Below the pieces are notes generated by a model, which was not told the DNA's origin, ran no database searches, and saw only the letters and a list, made by a program, of their open reading frames with translations. A program made the translations under genes and the position numbers. DNA of 13,194 nucleotides from Autumnicola edwardsiae (GTDB lineage: Bacteria; Bacteroidota; Bacteroidia; Flavobacteriales; Flavobacteriaceae), in NCBI RefSeq assembly GCF_031846505.1, contig NZ_JAVRHP010000089.1, forward strand, positions 1 to 13,194, in the 5' to 3' direction. Within the stretch, counting starts at the first letter, position 1; the number at the start of each line of letters is the position of its first letter. This document shows, one piece after another, positions 1 through 5,596 of this stretch.

Positions 1-17
1 ACGGATATGTTATTTAC

Positions 18-80
18 AACCTCTTTTTCTGAAGAAAAGAAAAAAGTCAAGCCCGGAATTTGCCAATTTTCGATCTTTAT
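18..80. repeat. Degenerate intergenic repeat, copy 1
   Basis: The first 21 nt (18-38) match 170-190 at 19 of 21 positions. Both contain an imperfect palindrome around TTCTGAAGAA or TTCCGAAGAA. Some 20 nt further on, both copies have a related block of the form aaTTTG(G/C)(C/T)AATT(A/T)TCGA. A 13-nt core, TTTCTGAAGAAAA, recurs exactly at 6530-6542. This looks like a decayed interspersed or tandem intergenic repeat; its function is unknown. Confidence 0.4.
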
Positions 81-169
81 TCCTCAGAAAGGCCAAAAAA
101 TGCAGATTATTTCAGCTTAAATTCAGGAAATAGATTAAAATCAGCTACTTTTTTATTTTTTGCGGTGTA

Positions 170-230
170 AACCTCTTCTTCCGAAGAAAATAGGTAGAAG
201 GACAGCCTTCAAATTTGGTAATTATCGACC
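170..230. repeat. Degenerate intergenic repeat, copy 2
   Basis: This is the second copy of the element that begins at 18. Positions 176-188 form a perfect small palindrome, TTCTTC-C-GAAGAA, stronger than in copy 1. Similarity continues weakly downstream through the AATTTGGTAATTATCGA block. The pair could be an old tandem duplication of roughly 152 bp. Confidence 0.35.
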
Positions 231-278
231 GAAATAATTGCAAATGGCTAAAATTCAGCTCAATTTTAAAAATTTCAG

Positions 279-313
279 AAAAAAATAGAGGAGCAAACGC
301 TAATTTGCTCCTC
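279..313 (-). terminator. Intrinsic terminator of the GH8 gene
   Basis: On the minus strand a perfect 10-bp stem (GAGGAGCAAA at 288-297 pairing with TTTGCTCCTC at 304-313) closes a 6-nt loop. It is followed by TATTTTTTT (279-287 read in reverse). It lies 33 nt beyond the stop codon of the GH8 gene, which makes that gene the last of its transcript. Confidence 0.88.
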
Positions 314-346
314 CTGATGATTTTGTATTCACACTGTACCTGCTTC

Positions 347-1660
347 TTAATTCATTTCCGGAGTAATAATTTGATAATTTCCGCTTAGGTGCATCAAACT
401 GAAGAGATACATTAGTCCGTCAAAATAAGGATCAAAATATTCGTCTGGATAAGGCTCAAGTTTGGCATTCCAGACCGCATCTACAAATTCCCGACTTTTC
501 TCCTGGGGACTCATAATAGCAGTAGTCGCCGCGGTAGAGACTAATCCCAGCGAATGTCTTAACTTCTGGTAACCTCCCGCAGGCAGGATCCAGTCCGGAG
601 TTGTTCCATCTATGTTATATTGATCTACGTAAGTATCCATTCCCTGCTCATACAGGAAATTCTGAAAACGCCGTGCATAATCCTTTTGCCACTCCTTATC
701 TTTTGCGTACCAGCTATAATCCATCGCAATATTCATAGGTACACGCCAGGAATCGTATCTAAATGCATCACCCATTTTTCCGCGGCTATGCGGCTCCCCG
801 CTAAACTCGGAATAATCTGGTGTTAAGGCCGTGACGGGATGAGTGGCACGATGAAGAAAAGCGCGGGCAGTATCTGCATATTCCCGGTATAATTCCTCGC
901 GGCCGTCATTGGCATATTCTGCCCAAACTTCGTAAAACGCGGGCAGGTGATAAGAAGGATCTGTCCAGTCGTAACCATTTACATCAGGCACAAAATTAAT
1001 CATCTTGTGCTCTGTATTAATTACATTTTTAACTCCCATAGTACCGTCTTTGCTATACATCGCATCCAGTATCCTTTTTGCTTCAGCATAATAATCGATG
1101 CCAGTATTGTTCCCCCAGCGGTTTGATGCAAATAAAAGATCTGTCACAAAATAAAGTTCACCATCTGAGGCCGAACCTTCGGCATTATGTTTACCGGTAA
1201 TGGGATCTACACTCCAGGCGAAATAAGCATCACGCGGACCGCCCTGGTGTTGCATATTTGCTTTTGTCCAACGCCAGAGTTTATCGAAAACTTCTTTTTT
1301 ATCAAGCTGAACAGCCACCATCATTCCGTAAGAAAGGCCTTCTGTTCTCGCATCTTCGTTTTTAATATCAGAAACATACGCCATGGAATCGTTTACTTCA
1401 AAATACACCCGGTCCGGCCCCTCAAAAAGGTCGTAATAAGCTTTTTCCAGTTTTGCGTCGATTGCTTCCTGGGAATAGCCGGCATCCAGGAACACATTGC
1501 GGTATTTCCCTGTTTCAGCAGCTCCTTTTTCCCATGGATCCATTTTTCCGCGGGAAGCCATTTCACTTGTTTTGTTCTGTTTGGCAGATGAACATCCTGC
1601 TATTAAAATAATAACGATCACCATAAAGGTAATTGCACTTAAAAGTTGATTTCTCTTCAT
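347..1660 (-). CDS. Glycoside hydrolase family 8 lipoprotein (probable xylo-oligosaccharide-acting)
   Basis: This 437-residue protein has a type II signal peptide: basic start, hydrophobic residues 6-21 and lipobox LIAGC with Cys23. It should therefore be a lipid-anchored periplasmic or surface enzyme. The rest is one GH8 (alpha/alpha)6-barrel. Seen motifs are ARTEGLSYGMM with Glu107 (expected general acid), SASDGELYF with Asp166 (substrate/transition-state stabilising position) and FRYDSWR with Asp303 (position of the catalytic base in reducing-end-xylose-releasing exo-oligoxylanases, Rex). The C-terminus (residues 405-432) also resembles Rex-type enzymes. I infer release of xylose from xylo-oligosaccharides; an endo-xylanase or other beta-1,4-glycanase is possible. 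The ATG at 1658-1660 gives a full signal peptide. It is monocistronic at its 3' end, and no SusC/D pair is seen in the window, although a polysaccharide locus could lie to the left. Confidence 0.88.
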   Translation of the reverse strand: MKRNQLLSAITFMVIVIILIAGCSSAKQNKTSEMASRGKMDPWEKGAAETGKYRNVFLDAGYSQEAIDAKLEKAYYDLFEGPDRVYFEVNDSMAYVSDIKNEDARTEGLSYGMMVAVQLDKKEVFDKLWRWTKANMQHQGGPRDAYFAWSVDPITGKHNAEGSASDGELYFVTDLLFASNRWGNNTGIDYYAEAKRILDAMYSKDGTMGVKNVINTEHKMINFVPDVNGYDWTDPSYHLPAFYEVWAEYANDGREELYREYADTARAFLHRATHPVTALTPDYSEFSGEPHSRGKMGDAFRYDSWRVPMNIAMDYSWYAKDKEWQKDYARRFQNFLYEQGMDTYVDQYNIDGTTPDWILPAGGYQKLRHSLGLVSTAATTAIMSPQEKSREFVDAVWNAKLEPYPDEYFDPYFDGLMYLFSLMHLSGNYQIITPEMN

Positions 1661-1711
1661 ATATAGTAGCTTTATAAATAAACCTGAGATTAATTCTTAA
1701 TTTAAGACAGA

Positions 1712-1728
1712 TTCAATTTAAAATTGAA
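1712..1728. promoter_or_regulatory. 17-bp palindrome upstream of the GH8 gene
   Basis: TTCAATTT-A-AAATTGAA is a perfect inverted repeat with a 1-nt centre, lying 52-68 nt upstream of the GH8 start codon. The position suits an operator. However, the region is AT-rich, no TAnnTTTG box was found beside it, and no second copy was seen, so the role is a guess. Confidence 0.25.
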
Positions 1729-1845
1729 AGTCTGACGGTTTAAGTGGTCAAGATAACAATTTTAAGGTTATAGTCATAAGTACTAACTAATGATTCAGGA
1801 TTAAAAACTGGTTTTATCATAAAGAGAAAAGCTAAAAATCATGTC

Positions 1846-2259
1846 TTAGTGCGGTAACTTATCACGAAGAATTCCGTAGAGAAAAGTTCCCAACAAGGCT
1901 CCAAATAACACGACCAAAATGGAGACATATCCCGCTCCAATTAATGTATAAATGGGCCCCGGACACGATCCTGCAAGCGCCCATCCCAATCCAAAAATAA
2001 TTCCGCCATACATATACCGGCTAAAGCTTTTATTCTTTGGTGTAAATTTAATGGGTTCGCCATCTATGGATTTTAGTTGATATTTCTTAATAAGGTAAAT
2101 CCCCAACACCCCAAGTGCCAGTGCAGAACCTATAATCCCATACATGTGGAAGGACTGAAACCGGAACATTTCATAAATGCGAAACCAGGATGCGGCTTCA
2201 CTTTTAAACATTACAATTCCAAAAATGATCCCTATAAGTAAGAATTTTAAATATTTCAT
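1846..2259 (-). CDS. DUF6691-type YeeE/YedE half-transporter
   Basis: This 137-residue membrane protein has about four hydrophobic segments (roughly 3-20, 38-57, 84-98 and 107-130). The signature YGGIIFGLGWALAGSCPGP (about 84-102) carries Cys99 and matches the C-terminal half of YeeE/YedE proteins. Full-length YeeE (TsuA) imports thiosulfate through a pore lined by cysteines, and many bacteria carry it as two adjacent half-genes. This gene starts 5 nt after the stop of the other half (2265-2822), so the two are almost certainly co-translated and form one transporter. It is the last gene of the operon starting at 4226. No convincing intrinsic terminator follows. The transported species (thiosulfate, persulfide or another sulfur compound) is inferred. 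Confidence 0.85.
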   Translation of the reverse strand: MKYLKFLLIGIIFGIVMFKSEAASWFRIYEMFRFQSFHMYGIIGSALALGVLGIYLIKKYQLKSIDGEPIKFTPKNKSFSRYMYGGIIFGLGWALAGSCPGPIYTLIGAGYVSILVVLFGALLGTFLYGILRDKLPH

Positions 2260-2264
2260 ATCTG

Positions 2265-2822
2265 TTAAAAAATTAAAGGAAACAACAGGTGGATCATAAC
2301 AAGTCCACCCACAAAAAACCCTACAACTGCAATAAGTGAAGGTAGTTGAAGGTTACTGAGGCCGGAGATGGCGTGTCCCGAAGTACATCCACCGGCGTAC
2401 CTCGCTCCAAAACCGATTAAAAGTCCGCCAATAAGTAAAATAAACAGGGACTTAGGATCAGCCAAAGCGGCTGTGGCAAAAAGCTCATCTGGAAGATAAG
2501 CCTCTCCTGCACTGGAAAATCCGAGGCTCTCCAAAGTTGTCACCGTGTCTGGATTAATTTTTACGGCCGTATCGGTGCTTAAAAAGTTGGCAGCTATAAA
2601 TCCGCCAATTATGGCACCAACTACCACTACCAAGTTCCATCGCTGACTCTTCCAGTCGAAATTAAAAAAGTCTGCTTTTTTTCCGGCTCCTCCAATAGTA
2701 CACATGGTACGCAGGTTAGAAGACATTCCGAAGGTTTTACCTCCAAACAGCAGCATAAACATAATACCTGCTATAAGAGGTCCCGAAACATACCAGGGCC
2801 AGGGTTCTAATATCCAATCCAT
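2265..2822 (-). CDS. YeeE/YedE family sulfur transporter, first half
   Basis: This 185-residue inner-membrane protein has hydrophobic segments at about 12-28, 63-82, 126-141 and 161-183. It shows the YeeE signatures SSNLRTMCTIGG (Cys41) and GFGARYAGGCTSGHAISG (Cys146). Together with Cys99 of the downstream half, the pair presents three cysteines in the conserved glycine-rich motifs, the number described for the thiosulfate channel TsuA. It lies 66 nt after the MBL/rhodanese gene with no promoter or terminator between, so it belongs to that operon. The leader just before the ATG is A-rich, as usual in Bacteroidota. Probable role: bringing thiosulfate or a related sulfane-sulfur compound into the cytoplasm for the rhodanese/persulfide enzyme encoded upstream. 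Confidence 0.86.
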   Translation of the reverse strand: MDWILEPWPWYVSGPLIAGIMFMLLFGGKTFGMSSNLRTMCTIGGAGKKADFFNFDWKSQRWNLVVVVGAIIGGFIAANFLSTDTAVKINPDTVTTLESLGFSSAGEAYLPDELFATAALADPKSLFILLIGGLLIGFGARYAGGCTSGHAISGLSNLQLPSLIAVVGFFVGGLVMIHLLFPLIF

Positions 2823-2888
2823 ATTTTTCTTTTTCTCATTAAGACCGTTTTTTATTACAACAGCCTGCTACTTATTGATAATTACTTC

Positions 2889-4226
2889 TTACTTAAAATC
2901 CTGAATTGCTTCGCTAAGGTCAAAAACCTTTTGGTCGTTGAATTTATTCTCCAGGATACTGCTTCCGGCCGCAGAACGGTATCCGCCGGCACAGTGCACT
3001 ACAAAAGGTTTGCCTTTCGGAAGCTCATCTGCGCGATCCCTTAGTTCGTTTAACGGAATTCCTATGGCATCCTCAAAGATCTTACCTTCTGCCAACTCAC
3101 TTTCATTTCTTATATCGACAATAGTGTAATTATTTTTGTTGCTTTTAAAGTTTTCCAGATCAAATTCATCAGACTTTCTGAAAACCTCATTACTTAAAGT
3201 GATTACTCCTTTCATTTGTTTTTCATAACCAATCTTGGCCGTTCTTTCCAGTAACTCATCAATATCTTCTACAGAATTTACTGCCAGGTAGAAAGGTTCA
3301 TTCGGTTCAACAATGGCTCCCAGCCATGTCTCATATTTGTCACCTTCAGTTCTCGACATGATGTTGATGCTATCAGGAAGATGTCCTTCTTTATAATCAT
3401 TTTCATCTCTAACATCTACTACAGTTATTCCTGCCTCAACTTCATTTACAGCTATTTTTAAAGGTACCCGATATTTTTCCTGCTGAACGTTTCCTGCTCC
3501 ATCGCGGTTTATATCTACATTAAATTTGAAGTAAGAAGGAATAAAAGGTTGGTCCTTGAGGATCTCTTCTACAAATTCCTCTTCAGTCTGTTCTTTAAAA
3601 GCCCAGTTGCCCATTCTTTCGTCTCTTAAAGTACTGGAAGGAGAATCGCTCATGTTCTTTCCACATAAGGATCCTGCACCGTGAGCAGGGTAAACAAGAG
3701 CTTCATCTGGGAGATCGTTAAATTTAGTCTGTATGGTATTGTACATTGCTTTGGCGAGTTCTACCCGTTTTGCTTTCATATTTCCTGCTTTTTCACGAAG
3801 ATCGGGGCGGCCTACGTTCCCAATAAATAACGTATCACCGGTAAATAATGCGATCTCACCGTCTTCTTCGGCAACAAAGGTTAGGCTATCTGGGGAATGC
3901 CCAGGAGTGTGCAACGGACGAATACTAATTTTGCCAATTTTCAGGCTCTGTCCCTCATCAAAAGGTTCATGAGGGTAATTTACTCCCACCTTTTCGCTAA
4001 CATAAATAGTGGCACCTGTCTCCCTGTGAATCTGTAAATGTCCGCTCACAAAATCGGCGTGAGGGTGTGTTTCAAAAACCGCTACGATCTTTGCGTTATG
4101 TTCTTCAGCAAACTTATAATATTGTTTAGGATTACGGCTTGGGTCAATCAGAGCCATTTTTCCTTCACTTACAATAGCATAGGAGTAATGTGCTAATGGT
4201 TCGTCTTTAAATTGTTCTATTTTCAT
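2889..4226 (-). CDS. ETHE1-like persulfide dioxygenase fused to two rhodanese domains
   Basis: This 445-residue cytoplasmic protein has no signal peptide. Residues 1 to about 210 are a metallo-beta-lactamase fold of the ETHE1/persulfide dioxygenase group. Visible motifs are THPHADFVSGH (His54, His56, Asp58, His63), TPGH (His110), FTGDTLFIGNVGRPD (Asp131) and YPAHGAGSLCGK (His182, Cys188). In ETHE1 a mononuclear iron is held by two His and one Asp, here expected at His54, His110 and Asp131. A first rhodanese-like domain (about 255-345) has no cysteine where the active loop should be. A second one (about 360-445) has the loop HCAGGYRS with Cys412. Expected chemistry is oxidation of a low-molecular-weight persulfide to sulfite, with sulfane sulfur passed by the Cys412 domain. 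It heads the operon with the two YeeE halves, and TauE upstream could export the sulfite. The ATG at 4224-4226 follows an A-rich leader. Confidence 0.88.
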   Translation of the reverse strand: MKIEQFKDEPLAHYSYAIVSEGKMALIDPSRNPKQYYKFAEEHNAKIVAVFETHPHADFVSGHLQIHRETGATIYVSEKVGVNYPHEPFDEGQSLKIGKISIRPLHTPGHSPDSLTFVAEEDGEIALFTGDTLFIGNVGRPDLREKAGNMKAKRVELAKAMYNTIQTKFNDLPDEALVYPAHGAGSLCGKNMSDSPSSTLRDERMGNWAFKEQTEEEFVEEILKDQPFIPSYFKFNVDINRDGAGNVQQEKYRVPLKIAVNEVEAGITVVDVRDENDYKEGHLPDSINIMSRTEGDKYETWLGAIVEPNEPFYLAVNSVEDIDELLERTAKIGYEKQMKGVITLSNEVFRKSDEFDLENFKSNKNNYTIVDIRNESELAEGKIFEDAIGIPLNELRDRADELPKGKPFVVHCAGGYRSAAGSSILENKFNDQKVFDLSEAIQDFK

Positions 4227-4291
4227 TTTGGTTCAATTACTTTATACTTTAGAAATGACTTTCGATCATTTCAACTTAATCTTTACTTATA

Positions 4292-4299
4292 CAAAAGTA
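4292..4299 (-). promoter_or_regulatory. -7 box of the persulfide dioxygenase operon
   Basis: TACTTTTG on the minus strand fits the Bacteroidota -7 consensus TAnnTTTG exactly. It predicts a transcript start near 4286 and a leader of about 60 nt. No TTG -33 element lies at the usual distance; instead a palindrome (4322-4335) occupies that area, which suggests an activator-dependent promoter. The same octamer is used at the TauE gene. Confidence 0.65.
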
Positions 4300-4321
4300 C
4301 TTTCCTAAATCGCATTGTGCA

Positions 4322-4335
4322 GTAACATTTGTTAC
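4322..4335. promoter_or_regulatory. Palindromic operator GTAAC-N4-GTTAC, copy 1
   Basis: The perfect inverted repeat GTAACA-TT-TGTTAC has two 5-nt half-sites 4 nt apart, the geometry of FNR-type sites. It ends 22 nt before the -7 box at 4292-4299, so its centre falls near -41, the class II activator position. An outer inverted pair ATTGTG/CACAAT (4314-4319 and 4335-4340) surrounds it. The second copy at 5572-5585 has the same spacing. The Crp/Fnr protein encoded at 5597-6229 is the obvious candidate ligand; binding is inferred. Confidence 0.7.
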
Positions 4336-4484
4336 ACAATTTGATCTTCCCTGTTTTTCTATTACTTCTGGTTAGCAGCTTAAGCCATCTTAAAAACATT
4401 AACTACCAGATTTTATTTAAACCTTCAGATCTTACACAAATAACACGCATGAGTTTAGACTTCGGAATAAATTCTAAATTAGTA

Positions 4485-4697
4485 GTGCCCGGTTAAAGAC
4501 CAAAGATCGCTTCGCTGCAAGAAACAAGAATAAAGATTTGATCGTAACTAACTGGTGATCATCACAACTTTTCAGTGGCTCGTTCTAAAATAAATAAGAT
4601 GGAAAGAATTTCAAAAGCAAGCCTGAAAAGACAGCAACAGCTTCAGATGGTTGTATCCATGGGACTTTTCAATTTTTAGTAAAAGTTCTACCGGACA
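4485..4697. mobile_element. Possible decayed insertion-sequence or MITE-like remnant
   Basis: The left edge TGCCCGGTTAAAG (4485-4497) and the reverse complement of the right edge, TGTCCGGTAGAAC (about 4685-4697), match at 10 of 13 positions and face each other like terminal inverted repeats. Between them a plus-strand frame stays open for about 40 codons up to a TAG at 4678-4680, just before the right edge. It includes a possible 26-codon ORF beginning MERISKASLKRQQQLQ (ATG at 4600). I do not recognise the peptide. A solo repeat pair by chance, or ordinary intergenic DNA, remains possible. Confidence 0.25.
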
Positions 4698-4722
4698 ACA
4701 ATGATTCTGAATAGTAAAAATA

Positions 4723-5520
4723 TTAGAAAAGTTCTTCCCAAATGATGTAAATTCCCATTACAAGCACAAACCAGCCAAAGCCTTTTTTCAGTTTTCCGCC
4801 ATCTATAAATTTGTTTAGGTAGCCTCCAAAAAAAATCCCGGCAATTGAAAGTCCGGTAAAAACCAAAAGGAACATCCAGTCTATTTCCAGGTTTTGTACA
4901 TCACCAATAAATCCAATAAGAGATTTAGCGGCTATAATGAGCAGGGAAGTTGCAACAGCCTTCTTCATAGGTAGTTTTGCCAGGAGCACAAGTGCCGGAA
5001 TGATCAGAAATCCGCCACCCGCACCTACTATTCCGGTAAGCATTCCAACCACAATCCCCTCTATAATAATTAACGGGTAGTTATACTTAACTTTTACTTC
5101 CTGTAATTCTCCCTTTCCATTTTCCTTTATCATCGAAATAGAAGCCACAACCATGATAAGGGCGAAAAATAGCATGATCCCAATATTTTTGGTCACTTCA
5201 AAGCCCCACAGAGAAAACAGGTGTTTGGGAATTGCAGGAACTAAAAATTTGCGGGTGCTGTACACAGCAATAAATGCCGGAATGGCGAAGACAGTGGCAG
5301 TGCGAAAATCCACCAGTTTCTTCTTCATATTATTTATTGCTCCTACCAGGGAGGACGCCCCTACTATAAAAAGAGAATATGCTGTTGCAGTAACTGGGTT
5401 TATGGATAGCAGGTAAACCAGCACGGGCACTGTTAAAATGGAACCACCACCACCAATGAGACCTAAAACAATTCCTATTACTAAAGCACCAACGTATCCT
5501 AAGAGATCAATTACTTCCAA
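4723..5520 (-). CDS. TauE/SafE family sulfite/sulfonate exporter
   Basis: This polytopic inner-membrane protein has about 265 residues and roughly eight hydrophobic segments, made of two homologous halves. Each half begins with the family's glycine-rich turn: GLIGGGGSILTVP near the N-terminus and GIVGAGGGFLIIPALV in the middle, followed by VTATAYSLF and KKAVATSLL. Members move sulfite, sulfoacetate or similar anions out of the cell; here sulfite made by the persulfide dioxygenase is the likely cargo (inference). I chose TTG 5518-5520 as the start. The longer frame begins at TTG 5542-5544, inside the -7 box (5542-5549), and could not be transcribed from that promoter. The shorter start puts the first membrane helix right after the N-terminus, as in relatives, and a GGA lies about 8 nt before it. 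The gene follows the Crp/Fnr gene in the same direction but has its own promoter and operator. Confidence 0.85.
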   Translation of the reverse strand: MEVIDLLGYVGALVIGIVLGLIGGGGSILTVPVLVYLLSINPVTATAYSLFIVGASSLVGAINNMKKKLVDFRTATVFAIPAFIAVYSTRKFLVPAIPKHLFSLWGFEVTKNIGIMLFFALIMVVASISMIKENGKGELQEVKVKYNYPLIIIEGIVVGMLTGIVGAGGGFLIIPALVLLAKLPMKKAVATSLLIIAAKSLIGFIGDVQNLEIDWMFLLVFTGLSIAGIFFGGYLNKFIDGGKLKKGFGWFVLVMGIYIIWEELF

Positions 5521-5541
5521 AACTTTCCATTTAATTTTACG

Positions 5542-5549
5542 CAAAAGTA
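5542..5549 (-). promoter_or_regulatory. -7 box of the TauE gene
   Basis: TACTTTTG on the minus strand is identical to the -7 box of the persulfide dioxygenase operon and matches TAnnTTTG. It predicts a transcript start near 5536 and a very short leader of about 16 nt before the TTG at 5520. It lies exactly 22 nt downstream of the palindrome at 5572-5585. Confidence 0.65.
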
Positions 5550-5571
5550 ACCTCTTCCCTCTCTCTGCGCA

Positions 5572-5585
5572 GTAACAAAAGTTAC
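5572..5585. promoter_or_regulatory. Palindromic operator GTAAC-N4-GTTAC, copy 2
   Basis: On the plus strand the sequence is GTAACAAAAGTTAC. It shares the half-sites, the 5-4-5 geometry and part of the flank (TGC(A/G)CA toward the promoter) with the copy at 4322-4335. It sits 11 nt beyond the stop codon of the Crp/Fnr gene and 22 nt before the TauE -7 box, so its centre is near -41. The likely binding protein is the Crp/Fnr regulator encoded next to it. Confidence 0.7.
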
Positions 5586-5596
5586 AGAGCTATAGC

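Larger units (their letters stand above)
1..346. other. Gene-free left flank with degenerate repeat
   Basis: No convincing coding frame is present. The stretch holds two copies of a degenerate repeat about 152 nt apart (starting at 18 and 170, described separately) and, at its right end, the terminator of the GH8 gene. The rest is AT-rich DNA without a recognisable promoter or RNA gene. Confidence 0.6.
4227..4722. other. 496-bp gap: operon promoter plus possible element remnant
   Basis: The right-to-left transcript of the persulfide dioxygenase operon starts in the left third (promoter at 4292-4299, operator at 4322-4335). The stretch 4341-4480 shows nothing recognisable. From about 4484 to 4697 it has the look of a decayed mobile element, listed separately. 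No strong terminator for TauE is visible; a weak 6-bp stem, ACTTTT/AAAAGT, lies around 4664-4686. Confidence 0.5.

Noticed and set aside
1187..1591. Plus-strand 134-codon frame opposite the GH8 gene
   Set aside because: It overlaps the catalytic core and signal-peptide region of a clear GH8 lipoprotein; its translation has no recognisable domain.
1744..1762. ATAAC...GTTAT inverted pair as a possible third operator copy
   Set aside because: Half-sites differ and are 9 nt apart, and no TACTTTTG box follows at 22 nt; probably chance in AT-rich DNA.
3733..3972. Plus-strand frame opposite the persulfide dioxygenase gene
   Set aside because: It covers the antisense of the metal-binding motifs and has no features of its own.
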